From Bacillus sp. (in: firmicutes) (lineage in GTDB: Bacteria > Bacillota > Bacilli > Bacillales > Bacillaceae): a stretch of DNA of 64,000 nucleotides. The notes under the pieces were generated by a model. The model was not told the origin of the DNA. It ran no database searches and saw only the letters and a program-made list of their open reading frames with translations. Location of the stretch: NCBI GenBank assembly GCA_031180805.1, contig JAPSLL010000004.1, forward strand, positions 95,080 to 159,079, given 5' to 3'. The position numbers and the translations under genes were made by a program. Shown here one piece after another: positions 1-9,655 of the stretch (position 1 is its first letter; each line of letters starts with the position of its first letter).

Positions 1-31
1 GGCTTGTTAAGGTTTTAATAACTTCATTCAT
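1..31 (-). CDS. 5' end of a gene running off the left edge (possibly nitroreductase family)
   Basis: An ATG at 31 (minus strand) is preceded by AGGAGG with 7 bases spacing, and the frame stays open to the window edge, reading MNEVIKTLTS. The strong site makes a real gene start likely. The N-terminus is of the type seen in NfrA/NfsA-like flavin nitroreductases, but ten residues cannot establish this, so the product is a guess. It is divergent from the phosphodiesterase gene at 142. Confidence 0.45.
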   Translation of the reverse strand, partial: MNEVIKTLTS

Positions 32-141
32 GATGAATCCTCCTATATTATAATATATATGGTAACTATACTTGATCTTTAACAATGTTGACAAAGAATT
101 GTGCTTAAATAGAGAAGAAGAGTTGATTAGGAGTTGGAGAG

Positions 142-927
142 ATGTCACTTAAGAATGTATTTAAAAAAATATATCGTGTAAAAAAGGGAAATGAATATTG
201 GAAACAAGAGCATTTTCTCGTTGTTGCACATCGCGGAGCTGCAGGGTATGCGCCAGAAAATACGATGGCGGCTTTTAGGAAAGCAGTAGAATTAAAGGCT
301 GATTTTATTGAGCTTGATATCCAAATGTCTAAGGATGGAGAGCTTGTTGTCATTCATGACCCTACGGTTGATCGAACAACAAATGGAAACGGAGAAATTC
401 GTAATCTTACTTATAATGAAATAAAACAATTAGATGCAGGACAGTGGTTTCATAAAAAATTTGCAGGAGAAAAGATTCCTACATTACAACAAGTTTTAAC
501 AGAGTTTTCTGGGAAAATCAGTTTTTTGATTGAAATAAAAAACCCAAACTTATACCCTAAAATTGTTGAAAAACTAACAAATATATTATCGGAAAAACAG
601 CAAACAAATGATATTATTGTGCAATCATTTGATTTTGAACTATTAGAAAAGGTACATCAACAGCTGCCAACTCTCAAATTAGGGCTATTAGTAAAATATC
701 GGATTCATGGGATTTCAAATGTTCAATTAAAAGATTGGTCAAAGCTCGTTCAATATATAAATCCAAATAAAGCTCTAATTACAAAGAACTTCGTGAAGCG
801 CATTCATTCATATAAAATGAAGGTACTGCCCTATACAGTACGGGATAAAAAATCGATAAAAGGGCTGTTAGATTCAAAAATAGACGGAGTAATTACGGAT
901 TTTCCAGACTATTTTATAGAAGAATAA
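142..927 (+). CDS. Glycerophosphodiester phosphodiesterase family protein
   Basis: The 261-residue protein matches the GDPD TIM-barrel family, which hydrolyses glycerophosphodiesters to glycerol-3-phosphate and an alcohol. Visible hallmarks are HRG at residues 30-32 with PENT at 38-41, the metal-binding ELD at 57-59 and the catalytic HD at 72-73, followed by the usual DRTTNG loop. No signal peptide is seen, so it is probably cytoplasmic, unlike secreted GlpQ. The ATG at 142 follows an AGGAG-like site. It is a single-gene unit ending at a hairpin shared with the convergent small gene. The family call is secure; the natural substrate is not. Confidence 0.93.
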   Translation: MSLKNVFKKIYRVKKGNEYWKQEHFLVVAHRGAAGYAPENTMAAFRKAVELKADFIELDIQMSKDGELVVIHDPTVDRTTNGNGEIRNLTYNEIKQLDAGQWFHKKFAGEKIPTLQQVLTEFSGKISFLIEIKNPNLYPKIVEKLTNILSEKQQTNDIIVQSFDFELLEKVHQQLPTLKLGLLVKYRIHGISNVQLKDWSKLVQYINPNKALITKNFVKRIHSYKMKVLPYTVRDKKSIKGLLDSKIDGVITDFPDYFIEE

Positions 928-945
928 TTAGAATTGAACGATAGA

Positions 946-990
946 AGAGGTAAACTGTTTAGAACAACTAAACATGATTACCTCTATTTA
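946..990 (+). terminator. Bidirectional terminator between convergent genes
   Basis: AGAGGTAA (946-953) pairs with TTACCTCT (978-985), with a second inner stem GTTTAG/CTAAAC closing a five-base loop. It lies between the stops of the genes at 142-927 and 1176-991. Confidence 0.75.
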
Positions 991-1176
991 TTAAAGATTT
1001 TCCCTTTGCTGTCCAATTTCTTTACTAGCAATGTAGGAATTAGCTACTTCCAAATTTTTATGCTCAAGTACGGAATCCCCATCGAGATTCCTTTTGTTAG
1101 GAGAACTACCATCAGTTTGTAATGTAACTTTTTCTTGTTTTGGAGCATTAGTTAAATAGTCTTTGTTGTTCATCAT
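991..1176 (-). CDS. Small hydrophilic protein of unknown function (61 aa)
   Basis: The reading frame is preceded by AAAGGAG six bases before the first ATG (1176), or nine before a second ATG at 1173, which makes it a convincing real gene despite its size. The product has no membrane segment and is rich in Asn, Glu, Lys and Ser. The C-terminal half contains EVANSYIASKEIGQQ. It vaguely resembles small uncharacterised proteins of spore formers (such as the YozQ/DUF4025 type), but I do not recognise it firmly. It is followed by the shared terminator. Confidence 0.65.
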   Translation of the reverse strand: MMNNKDYLTNAPKQEKVTLQTDGSSPNKRNLDGDSVLEHKNLEVANSYIASKEIGQQRENL

Positions 1177-1410
1177 ATATAACTCCTTTCACACTATTTT
1201 GCTTTAACAATGATTAGCATGTTCAAAAGGAATAAGTCACATCCAAGATAAGTAATTTTTGAGTAGTTAATCTCTGGAATTTGATGTTAAAAATGGATGC
1301 TTTTATAATAATTAAGCTCAAAATGAGATTGGAAATATCACTAAAATAAAAATGAAATAATTAAAATACGAAAATGGTGATAATGTAGCGAGGAGATTTT
1401 ATTTTATAAA

Positions 1411-1450
1411 AATGAGTACTACCAAAGAAATTAATATGGTAGTACTCATT
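1411..1450 (-). terminator. Rho-independent terminator of gltC
   Basis: A perfect 14-base stem (1411-1424 with 1437-1450, containing GAGTACTACCA) is followed on the minus strand by a T-rich tract. It lies just past the gltC stop. Confidence 0.85.
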
Positions 1451-1468
1451 ATAAAATGGACAAACCTA

Positions 1469-2371
1469 TTACTGGTATTGTTCAAGCATAGAGAAAAAGT
1501 CTTTAACGAATTGGTAAAATACTTTCTCAGAAGGGGCAAGCTCTCTTTTCTTTGATACAATAATTCCGACTGTTCTTCGTACGATTGGTAATTCTATCGG
1601 CAGCTTGACAGTAAATCGTGGGATCGCCTCTTGGAATGTGCTATCTGGCAGTAAAGTAACACCTATTCCAGCAGAAACCAAACCTTTAATTGCATCAAGG
1701 TCCTCACCTTCAGATGAAATGGTTGGGATAAATCCAGCTTGTTTACAAGCATCAACAGCGATTTCATGTAAAATATAACCCCTTGGAAATAATACAAATT
1801 CGTCGCTTCGTAATTCATTTAATAGCACACTTTTTTTCGTAGCAAGTGGATGACTAATAGGAACGAGAGCAGAAATGTTTTCTGAAAATAAAATGGTTCC
1901 TTCAATTTCAGGAACATTAAGCGGGACTGGTCCTAAAAATGCTAAATCAATTTCTCGATTAATGACAGCATCAATTAAAAAACTATATGAGCCTTGTCTT
2001 AAGTGAAATGAGACATTAGGATACTTTTCTTTGAACGCAGAAATGATTGTAGGTAACAAATGACTAGCAAGACTTGTTGGAAAGCCTATTTTAATAGAAC
2101 CTCTTTCAGGATCTAAATATTCATCGATTTGTTTTTTTGCATAGTCGATTGCTTTAATTGCGGTTTTTGTATGTGTTAAAAATACCTTTCCTATGGGAGT
2201 AAGTCTAACATTTCTTCCCTCTCTTTCAAATAACGTAACCCCTAACTCTGCTTCTAAATTTGCAATTTGTCTACTAATGGCAGATTGTGCTACATGTAAA
2301 TATTGTGCCGCTTCCGATACGTGTTCACGCTCAGCGACTTCCATAAAATAGTATAACTGTCGTAATTCCAT
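1469..2371 (-). CDS. gltC: LysR-type transcriptional activator of glutamate synthase, GltC
   Basis: The 300-residue protein has the LysR layout: an N-terminal winged helix-turn-helix (about residues 1-60, with AAQYLHVAQSAISRQI as recognition region) and a C-terminal effector domain. It is divergent from gltA, the classic GltC-gltAB arrangement, and the length equals that of B. subtilis GltC. In B. subtilis, GltC activates gltAB when glutamate must be made and is restrained through glutamate dehydrogenase RocG when arginine-family amino acids are abundant. The same role is inferred here from synteny and sequence. The start is the ATG at 2371; the shared 138-base intergenic region holds the operator. 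Confidence 0.95.
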   Translation of the reverse strand: MELRQLYYFMEVAEREHVSEAAQYLHVAQSAISRQIANLEAELGVTLFEREGRNVRLTPIGKVFLTHTKTAIKAIDYAKKQIDEYLDPERGSIKIGFPTSLASHLLPTIISAFKEKYPNVSFHLRQGSYSFLIDAVINREIDLAFLGPVPLNVPEIEGTILFSENISALVPISHPLATKKSVLLNELRSDEFVLFPRGYILHEIAVDACKQAGFIPTISSEGEDLDAIKGLVSAGIGVTLLPDSTFQEAIPRFTVKLPIELPIVRRTVGIIVSKKRELAPSEKVFYQFVKDFFSMLEQYQ

Positions 2372-2390
2372 AAGCTTCCTCCGATCATAT

Positions 2391-2455
2391 ATCTCAATAT
2401 TAGATTGATCTTATCTAAATTATATATTGTTAGTATCATTTTGTGAATATATAAT
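2391..2455 (+). promoter_or_regulatory. gltA promoter with GltC-type operator
   Basis: A good sigma-A promoter is visible: TTGTTA at 2427-2432, 17 bases, TATAAT at 2450-2455. Upstream, ATCT-N7-AGAT at 2391-2405 is a LysR-type dyad, and overlapping ATCT/AGAT half sites continue to about 2416. The placement between gltC and gltA fits GltC boxes; site identity is inferred from position and dyad form. Confidence 0.75.
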
Positions 2456-2509
2456 ATAGTTATCTTGGATATAAACGGGTGTAAGAAAATCTTACAAGGG
2501 GGAGATAAT

Positions 2510-5500
2510 ATGACTTACAATCAAATACCTAAAGCACAAGGTCTCTACCGTCCTGAATTTGAACATGACGCATGCGGTATCGGTTTATATGCTCATATAA
2601 AAGGCAACGCTACACATGATATTGTAAAAAAAGGACTAAGTATGCTTTGCAAGTTAGACCATAGGGGAGGACAAGGTAGTGATCCTCTTACTGGAGACGG
2701 CGCAGGGTTAATGGTGCAAATTCCAGATACCTTCTTTAAAAAGACTTGCCAAAATATGAAATTACCGAAAAATGGACGTTACGGCGTAGGAATGATGTTT
2801 TTTTCAAATGATGACGCTGAGCGTGAGCTAATTGAACAACAATTGAATCATTACATTGAGGCTGAAGGCCAAACATTATTAGGCTGGAGAGATGTACCAG
2901 TTGATGCTAATGTGATTGGTCCTGTTGCAAAAAAGAGCTGTCCAGTAGTCCGACAAGTTTTTATTAGGGCAGCTGATTCAATTGAAGATAAATTAACATT
3001 TGAACGTAAACTTTATATAATCCGTAAACAAGCTGAAAATTGGGCAAGGGAACGAGAGCATCGTTTTTACTTCACTAGCTTTTCAAGTAGTACAATCGTT
3101 TATAAAGGGCTTCTAACTCCAGACCAAGTTGATGCTTTTTATTTAGACCTACAAGATGAAGATTTCGTTTCTGCTTTTTCTTTAGTGCATTCCCGCTTTA
3201 GTACAAATACATTTCCTTCATGGGAAAGAGCTCATCCAAATCGCTATTTAATTCATAATGGAGAGATAAATACGCTTCGTGGAAATATGAACTGGATGAA
3301 AGCAAGAGAAAAGCAATTCATTTCAGAAGCATTTGGTGAAGAGCTTGAAAAGGTATTACCAATTTTAGATTCAGATGGAAGTGATTCATCGATTTTAGAT
3401 AATGCATTTGAATTCTTTGTATTAGCTGGCCGGAAGCCTGCACATGCTGCGATGATGATGATTCCTGAACCTTGGACGGAAAATCCTCATATGAGTCCTG
3501 AGAAGAGAGCTTTTTACGAGTATCATAGCTGCTTAATGGAGCCATGGGATGGTCCGACTGCAATCTCTTTTACAAACGGAAAACAAATCGGTGCGATTCT
3601 TGATCGGAATGGATTACGTCCTGCACGTTACTATGTAACGAAGGATGATTATATTATTTTCTCATCTGAAGTTGGGGTTGTTGACGTTGAAGAGTCAAAT
3701 GTTCTTTACAAAGATCGATTAAGTCCAGGTAAAATGTTGTTAATTGATTTGGAAGAAGGTCGAATTATTTCTGATGAGGAAATAAAAGAAGAAATGGCAA
3801 ATGAAAAGCCATATCAGGATTGGTTAGAAGAACAACTAGTAAAATTAAATTCTACTGAAGTGTTTGTTGAAGAAATTGTAGCAGATATTGTAGATAAGCA
3901 ACGAGCATTTGGTTATACGTATGAGGATATTCAAAAGTATTTATTACCTATGGTGACTGAAGGAAAAGATCCGCTAGGCTCTATGGGGAATGATACACCA
4001 CTTGCAGTTTTATCAGATCGGCCACAATCATTATTTAATTACTTTAAACAATTGTTTGCACAAGTAACAAATCCCCCGATTGATGCGATAAGGGAACAAA
4101 TTGTTACATCGACAATGACCTTACTTGGTAATGAGGGGAATATTCTTCATCCAACAAAGGAAAATGCAAGAAGAATTCAATTAGATTCTCCAGTGCTTTC
4201 AAATAATCAATTAGCACAAATTAGATTAAATCTATTTTCAGGATTTACTAGTAGAACGATCAAATCTTTATTTACTGAAAATTTGGAAAATTCTATAAAT
4301 GAACTTTGTCAGGAAGCTGATAAAGCGATTGCTGAAGGTGTAAATATCATCATCATTTCTGACCGTGAAATGGATGCTAGCCATATAGCAATCCCTTCAT
4401 TATTAGCAGTCAGTGCTTTACATCAGCATTTACTTCGTCAAGGTACTCGTACAAAAGTGAGCTTAATTATAGAATCTGGTGAAGTAAGAGAGGTTCATCA
4501 TTTTGCAGCACTTATTGGGTATGGTGTTGATGCAATTAATCCTTATTTAACTTTTGCTTCATATAAAGAAGCTATAAATGACGGAAGCTTATCATTAAGT
4601 TATGAAGAAACAGTTGAACGTTATATTAAAGCTGTTACTGAAGGTGTCGTAAAAGTAATGTCAAAAATGGGAATTTCTACAGTTCAAAGCTACCGTGGTG
4701 CACAAATTTTTGAAGCTGTTGGTATAAGCTCAGAAGTAATTGACCGTTACTTTACAGGAACAGCATCACAGATTGGTGGAATTGGCTTAGAGACAATTGC
4801 ATTAGAAGCAAAATTACGTCATCAAGAAGCGTATTCGGAAAAAGTTGATAAAACATTAGATTCCGGTAGTGATTTCCAATGGAGAAAAACGGGTGAACAT
4901 CATGCGTTTAATCCAACAACAATTCATACATTGCAATGGGCATGCCGTAAAAATGATTACAGCTTATTTAAAAAGTATTCTCAAGCAGCAAATGAGGAAC
5001 GAATTGGCTTTTTGCGAAATCTATTTTCATTCACTAACAAAAGACCTTCAATTTCAATTGATGAAGTTGAATCAGTGGATTCAATTGTTAAACGTTTCAA
5101 AACAGGAGCAATGTCATTTGGTTCATTAAGTAAAGAAGCACATGAAACATTAGCGATTGCGATGAACCGTTTAGGTGGAAGAAGTAACAGTGGTGAAGGT
5201 GGAGAGGATTCAAAACGGTATATTGTTGATGAAAATGGAGATTCACGGAGAAGTGCAATTAAGCAAATTGCTTCAGGACGTTTTGGTGTAAAGAGCCATT
5301 ATTTAGTCAATGCAGAGGAATTGCAAATTAAAATGGCACAGGGAGCAAAACCTGGTGAAGGCGGACAATTACCTGGAAACAAAGTTTATCCTTGGGTTGC
5401 TGAGGTTCGTGGTTCAACTCCTGGAGTTGGATTAATCTCACCTCCTCCTCACCATGATATTTACTCTATCGAGGATTTAGCACAACTAATTCATGATTTG

Positions 5501-7075
5501 AAAAACTCAAATCGAGATGCACGGATTAGCGTTAAGTTAGTTTCAAAAGCTGGAGTAGGTACAATAGCGGCAGGTGTAGCAAAGGGTGCTGCAGATGTTA
5601 TTGTCATTAGTGGATATGATGGTGGTACTGGTGCTTCTCCAAAAACAAGTATAAAGCACACAGGATTACCTTGGGAGCTTGGATTAGCAGAAGCTCACCA
5701 AACATTAATGTTAAATGGATTACGTGATAGAGTAATTCTTGAAACAGATGGTAAATTAATGACAGGTCGTGATGTTGTCATGGCTGCGCTTTTAGGAGCA
5801 GAGGAATATGGCTTTGCAACAGCACCGCTTGTTGTAATGGGTTGTATTATGATGCGTGTATGCCATATGGATACTTGTCCTGTTGGGGTTGCAACGCAAA
5901 ATCCTGAATTAAGAGATAAATTTACAGGTGATCCTGACCATGTCGTGAACTTTATGCGTTTTATTGCGCAAGAGGTTAGAGAAATTATGGCTGAGCTTGG
6001 ATTTAGAAATATGGATGAAATGATTGGAAGTACAGACATCTTACAGGTAAGCGACCGTGCAAAAGCACATTGGAAGGCGAAAGATCTTGATTTATCAACT
6101 CTTCTTTATCAGCCTGAAGGTCCACGTACTGCGAAGATTCAACAAAACCATAAAATTGCTGAGTCATTGGATATGGTTGAAATTTTACCAACTATTGAAA
6201 AAGCAATTATCTCAGGAACGCCTGTTGAAGCGTCCTTTAAAATTAAAAATACGAACCGTGTTGCAGGTACAATCATTGGCAGTGAGATTTCAAAACGATA
6301 TGGGGAAGAAGGATTACCAGAAGATACAATTGTTCTTCGCTTTACAGGCTCTGCCGGACAAAGCTTTGGAGCATTTATCCCTCGTGGTGTGACAATGTTG
6401 TTATCAGGGGACTCTAATGACTACTTAGGTAAGGGGCTTTCCGGAGGTAAAATAATCGTCGCACCTCAAAAGGAATCAACGATTGAACCATCTGATAATG
6501 TAATTATTGGAAATGTATCCTTCTATGGAGCGACAAGCGGTGAGGCTTATATTAATGGTCGTGCTGGTGAGCGTTTTGCGGTACGTAATAGTGGAGCAAA
6601 TGTTGTCGTTGAAGGTGTAGGTGACCATGGCTGTGAATATATGACTGGAGGTCGTGTTGTTATTCTCGGTGATGTTGGTAAAAACTTTGGAGCAGGGATG
6701 TCTGGTGGTATTGCATATGTGCTAGCTGATAATAGTGATGAATTTAAGAAGCTATGCAATCTTGAAATGATAGAGCTAGAGTCTATCGTTGAAGAGAAAG
6801 AAATTCAATCATTAGAAGATTTGATTCAAAATCATTTCGATTATACAGGTAGTAAAAAAGCAGAGTATATCCTAGATAATTGGAATGAAGTTTTACCGAA
6901 GTTTGTTAAGGTTATCCCTAAAGATTACAAACGAATGATGGAACGAATCGAAGAGCAACTACAAGCAGGTTTATCAGATGAAGATGCAATTATGAGTGCC
7001 TTTGAAGAGAATGCAAAAAGTGAAAAAAAAGGAACGTCATCAAGTAATGAACGTTCAAAAGCATTTGTACAGTAG
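2510..7075 (+). CDS. gltA: Glutamate synthase (NADPH) large subunit
   Basis: This 1521-residue subunit hydrolyses glutamine and transfers the ammonia to 2-oxoglutarate to give glutamate. The ATG at 2510 is chosen over one at 2465 because AAGGGGGAG sits just before it and because it puts the conserved propeptide end HDACGIG at residues 19-25; Cys22 becomes the N-terminal nucleophile after processing. The order is the Ntn-type glutaminase domain, central domain, FMN-binding synthase TIM barrel and a C-terminal beta-helix. The 3Fe-4S cysteines are visible as C-x5-C-x4-C in the segment containing VCHMDTCPVG. It is followed 15 bases later by gltB. Confidence 0.97.
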   Translation: MTYNQIPKAQGLYRPEFEHDACGIGLYAHIKGNATHDIVKKGLSMLCKLDHRGGQGSDPLTGDGAGLMVQIPDTFFKKTCQNMKLPKNGRYGVGMMFFSNDDAERELIEQQLNHYIEAEGQTLLGWRDVPVDANVIGPVAKKSCPVVRQVFIRAADSIEDKLTFERKLYIIRKQAENWAREREHRFYFTSFSSSTIVYKGLLTPDQVDAFYLDLQDEDFVSAFSLVHSRFSTNTFPSWERAHPNRYLIHNGEINTLRGNMNWMKAREKQFISEAFGEELEKVLPILDSDGSDSSILDNAFEFFVLAGRKPAHAAMMMIPEPWTENPHMSPEKRAFYEYHSCLMEPWDGPTAISFTNGKQIGAILDRNGLRPARYYVTKDDYIIFSSEVGVVDVEESNVLYKDRLSPGKMLLIDLEEGRIISDEEIKEEMANEKPYQDWLEEQLVKLNSTEVFVEEIVADIVDKQRAFGYTYEDIQKYLLPMVTEGKDPLGSMGNDTPLAVLSDRPQSLFNYFKQLFAQVTNPPIDAIREQIVTSTMTLLGNEGNILHPTKENARRIQLDSPVLSNNQLAQIRLNLFSGFTSRTIKSLFTENLENSINELCQEADKAIAEGVNIIIISDREMDASHIAIPSLLAVSALHQHLLRQGTRTKVSLIIESGEVREVHHFAALIGYGVDAINPYLTFASYKEAINDGSLSLSYEETVERYIKAVTEGVVKVMSKMGISTVQSYRGAQIFEAVGISSEVIDRYFTGTASQIGGIGLETIALEAKLRHQEAYSEKVDKTLDSGSDFQWRKTGEHHAFNPTTIHTLQWACRKNDYSLFKKYSQAANEERIGFLRNLFSFTNKRPSISIDEVESVDSIVKRFKTGAMSFGSLSKEAHETLAIAMNRLGGRSNSGEGGEDSKRYIVDENGDSRRSAIKQIASGRFGVKSHYLVNAEELQIKMAQGAKPGEGGQLPGNKVYPWVAEVRGSTPGVGLISPPPHHDIYSIEDLAQLIHDLKNSNRDARISVKLVSKAGVGTIAAGVAKGAADVIVISGYDGGTGASPKTSIKHTGLPWELGLAEAHQTLMLNGLRDRVILETDGKLMTGRDVVMAALLGAEEYGFATAPLVVMGCIMMRVCHMDTCPVGVATQNPELRDKFTGDPDHVVNFMRFIAQEVREIMAELGFRNMDEMIGSTDILQVSDRAKAHWKAKDLDLSTLLYQPEGPRTAKIQQNHKIAESLDMVEILPTIEKAIISGTPVEASFKIKNTNRVAGTIIGSEISKRYGEEGLPEDTIVLRFTGSAGQSFGAFIPRGVTMLLSGDSNDYLGKGLSGGKIIVAPQKESTIEPSDNVIIGNVSFYGATSGEAYINGRAGERFAVRNSGANVVVEGVGDHGCEYMTGGRVVILGDVGKNFGAGMSGGIAYVLADNSDEFKKLCNLEMIELESIVEEKEIQSLEDLIQNHFDYTGSKKAEYILDNWNEVLPKFVKVIPKDYKRMMERIEEQLQAGLSDEDAIMSAFEENAKSEKKGTSSSNERSKAFVQ

Positions 7076-7090
7076 AAAGGGGAGAGGAAG

Positions 7091-8575
7091 ATGGGGAAAG
7101 CAACAGGATTTTTAGAGTTTAAACGTGAAAAAGCGGCTGAACGAGAGCCGCTCTCACGTCTAAATGACTGGAAAGAATATTCAGCTCCTTTCTCTGAGGA
7201 AAAGTTAAGTAGACAAGGAGCACGTTGTATGGATTGTGCAACACCTTTCTGCCATATTGGAACAGAAATTAATGGGTATACTTCTGGTTGTCCAATCCAT
7301 AACTTAATTCCTGAGTGGAATGACCTAGTCTATAAGGGTAGATGGAAAGAAGCGTTAGAACGGTTAATGAAAACGAATAATTTTCCAGAATTTACTGGGA
7401 GAGTGTGCCCAGCTCCTTGTGAAGGTTCTTGTAACGTAGCGATCTCTGACCCGGCCGTTGCGATTAAGAACATTGAAAAAGCTATTATTGATAAGGGATT
7501 TGAAAATGGATGGATTAAGCCTCGTATTCCATCTAAACGAACAGGCAAGAAAATTGCAATCATTGGATCAGGTCCAGCTGGTTTAGCAAGTGCTGACCAA
7601 TTAAACCAAGCAGGACATAAAGTAACTGTATATGAACGTGCGGATCGACCAGGCGGATTGTTAACCTATGGAATACCAAATATGAAGTTAGACAAAGATG
7701 TTGTTGAACGCCGTATTTCTCTTCTGTCACAAGAAGGAATTACCTTTATTACTAATACTGAGGTCGGTAAGGATATTTCCGCTGAAGAGCTCCGTGAGCA
7801 ATATGATGCAGTTATCCTTTGTGTAGGTGCTCAAAAGCAGCGTGATTTAGTAATAGAAGGTCGTGAAGCAAATGGAGTCCACTTTGCAATGGATTATTTA
7901 ACAACTGCTACAAAGAGCTATCTTGATTCAAACTTTGAAGACGGACAGTTCATTAATGCTGAAGGCAAAGATGTCATCGTCATTGGTGGGGGTGACACAG
8001 GTGCTGACTGTGTTGCAACTGCACTTCGTCAAAATTGTAAAAGTGTTGTTCAATTTGGTAAGCATCCAAAGTTACCAATGTCACGTACAAAAGAAAATAT
8101 GTGGCCAGAAGTACCGCATGTATTTACTATGGAGTATGCATATGAGGAAGCAGAAGCTAAATTCGGCAACGATCCTCGGGAATATTCCATTCAAACAAAG
8201 AAGCTTGTTGCTGATGAAAATGGTAATTTAAAAGAGCTTCATACAGTGCAAATGGAAAAACTTAAAGATGAAAATGGTTTATACTATTTTAAAGAAATCC
8301 CTGGAACTGAAAAAGTATGGCCTGCACAGCTAGTCTTTATCGCAATTGGCTTTGAAGGAGCAGAACAGCCTGTATTAAAGCAGTTTAATGTAGAAACAAC
8401 AGCAAGAAATGTTGTTGCTGCTAAATATGGAGATTTTAGAACAAATGTTGAAGGAGTTTTTGCTGCTGGAGACGCCAGACGTGGTCAAAGTTTAATTGTA
8501 TGGGCTATTAATGAAGGTAGAGAAGTTGCTAAAGAAGTTGACAAATATTTAATGGGTAGTACAGTTTTAGCTTAA
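7091..8575 (+). CDS. gltB: Glutamate synthase (NADPH) small subunit
   Basis: The 494-residue flavoprotein passes electrons from NADPH to the large subunit. The N-terminal region has the cysteine clusters of the 4Fe-4S ferredoxin-like domain (CMDCATPFC and a later CPAPCEGSC). The FAD site GSGPAG lies near residue 158, the NADPH site GGGDTG near 299, and a second FAD motif GVFAAGDARRG near the C-terminus. It has a strong GAAAGGGGAG site and forms an operon with gltA, ending at the hairpin at 8585-8630. Confidence 0.97.
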   Translation: MGKATGFLEFKREKAAEREPLSRLNDWKEYSAPFSEEKLSRQGARCMDCATPFCHIGTEINGYTSGCPIHNLIPEWNDLVYKGRWKEALERLMKTNNFPEFTGRVCPAPCEGSCNVAISDPAVAIKNIEKAIIDKGFENGWIKPRIPSKRTGKKIAIIGSGPAGLASADQLNQAGHKVTVYERADRPGGLLTYGIPNMKLDKDVVERRISLLSQEGITFITNTEVGKDISAEELREQYDAVILCVGAQKQRDLVIEGREANGVHFAMDYLTTATKSYLDSNFEDGQFINAEGKDVIVIGGGDTGADCVATALRQNCKSVVQFGKHPKLPMSRTKENMWPEVPHVFTMEYAYEEAEAKFGNDPREYSIQTKKLVADENGNLKELHTVQMEKLKDENGLYYFKEIPGTEKVWPAQLVFIAIGFEGAEQPVLKQFNVETTARNVVAAKYGDFRTNVEGVFAAGDARRGQSLIVWAINEGREVAKEVDKYLMGSTVLA

Positions 8576-8584
8576 TATTAGAAA

Positions 8585-8630
8585 AAGAATGGCATGATGA
8601 ATCATAACTCATCTATGCCATTCTTTTTTG
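8585..8630 (+). terminator. gltAB terminator
   Basis: AAGAATGGCAT (8585-8595) pairs with ATGCCATTCTT (8615-8625), followed by a T run. It also lies at the 3' end of the convergent coat genes. Confidence 0.88.
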
Positions 8631-8635
8631 TATGT

Positions 8636-8935
8636 TTAAGATTCAGGAAGGTCCATAGCTATTTTAGCGGCATTTAAATCAACAGTTAACTGTTCAGACA
8701 TATTATTCGGATGATAATAGCCCTTTTTTACCATATAATTAAATATTTGTTCGTGGGTATCTACAGCATCATTTAAATATTGCTTTAATGTATCTCTAAC
8801 TTCTGGAGTAGAAGATTCAGTTATAGCCAATGCGAGATTTTTAACGCCCGTTTTAGCGGCGATTAAAAAGTCTGTTGCAACTACTTGGTCTGTCATAGCA
8901 CCCATACCTGCCATATTTTGCATCATGCCATTCAT
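8636..8935 (-). CDS. CotF-family spore coat protein
   Basis: The 99-residue helical protein matches the coat F family (relatives YraD, YraF, YhcQ): a ferritin-like two-helix core with VVATDFLIAAKTGVKN and a C-terminal half ending MVKKGYYHPNN, typical of the family. The N-terminus is Met/Gly rich. The start ATG overlaps the stop of the upstream gene (ATGA at 8932-8935), indicating translational coupling. By family it should be made in the mother cell late in sporulation and sit in the coat; no sigma-K promoter was identified. Confidence 0.85.
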   Translation of the reverse strand: MNGMMQNMAGMGAMTDQVVATDFLIAAKTGVKNLALAITESSTPEVRDTLKQYLNDAVDTHEQIFNYMVKKGYYHPNNMSEQLTVDLNAAKIAMDLPES

Positions 8936-9141
8936 GAATTGTCACCTCTATTTGTTATGAATTCTTGAATTCTTTGAATTTGTTGTTTTGATTTAGTCAC
9001 ATCATGTTCAAGTATTGCTTTTAGCTCAGGGTCTTGTATTAGTTTGCTCATTGTAGCTGATTTCGTTAAGCATGTATTTTTGAAAGTTAACAATTCATGT
9101 AGCTCATAAGTTTCGTGTGGTGCTAAATATTGTGTGTCCAT
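8932..9141 (-). CDS. Small CotF-like spore coat protein
   Basis: This is the first gene of a two-gene operon. The ATG at 9141 is preferred over upstream ATGs because AGGAGG lies ten bases before it; the start at 9150 would be too close. The 69-residue product (beginning MDTQYLAPHETYELHELLTF) is a short helical protein of the type paired with coat F proteins. Function in the coat is inferred from its partner and family resemblance. Confidence 0.75.
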   Translation of the reverse strand: MDTQYLAPHETYELHELLTFKNTCLTKSATMSKLIQDPELKAILEHDVTKSKQQIQRIQEFITNRGDNS

Positions 9142-9261
9142 TATTAACATTCCTCCTTTTGATTTGATTTCACACAAGAAGTAGTTTAGCCATTTTTAAT
9201 AAAGCTATCGCATGAAGATTTTGGGATTATAAACATGGGGGCAATATGTAGGTTAGTTGCT

Positions 9262-9483
9262 CTACTCCAAGATTACACCAGTCTGATAATTCTCCATAAA
9301 GCTCTCTACAGCAATTTCTAAATGATCACTGGAATCAGGTACTTGTACAATGACTTCATTACGCTGATTAACCGCTTTTATTGTGACATTTTCAAATCGA
9401 TTGACATTAAGCTGGACACGCAGATCATTTGCGATGGTATTTGCATCAAACTTATCTTGAATAAGATATCGGTAATTTTTCAT
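9262..9483 (-). CDS. Small conserved-looking protein of unknown function (73 aa)
   Basis: A TTG at 9492 is in frame, but the ATG at 9483 is favoured because GAGAGG lies nine bases before it. The sequence begins MKNYRYLIQDKFDANTIAND and ends MENYQTGVILE, with alternating hydrophobic positions suggesting a small alpha/beta fold and no membrane segment. I do not recognise the family. It stands alone between the coat genes and a divergent gene. Confidence 0.6.
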   Translation of the reverse strand: MKNYRYLIQDKFDANTIANDLRVQLNVNRFENVTIKAVNQRNEVIVQVPDSSDHLEIAVESFMENYQTGVILE

Positions 9484-9655
9484 TATGAACAACCTCTCGT
9501 TAAATGGTAGTTAAACATTAATTATATTCTCCATACAACAAATTCTAATTCATTTACGTTAACTTACAGGATGTTTAAGTATAAAAATAATCACGATTTT
9601 AAAGGCTTTCCGTATATTGTATAGTGCTATAAATGAGAGGAGAAGATCGAGAAAC

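Noticed and set aside
2465..2509. N-terminal extension of GltA from an upstream ATG
   Set aside because: The ATG at 2510 has the AAGGGGGAG site and gives the conserved propeptide length ending before Cys22; the upstream ATG has no binding site and lies at the transcription start.
5695..6039. Antisense open frames within gltA and other large genes
   Set aside because: They mirror coding sequence of recognised genes, lack binding sites and have atypical amino-acid composition.
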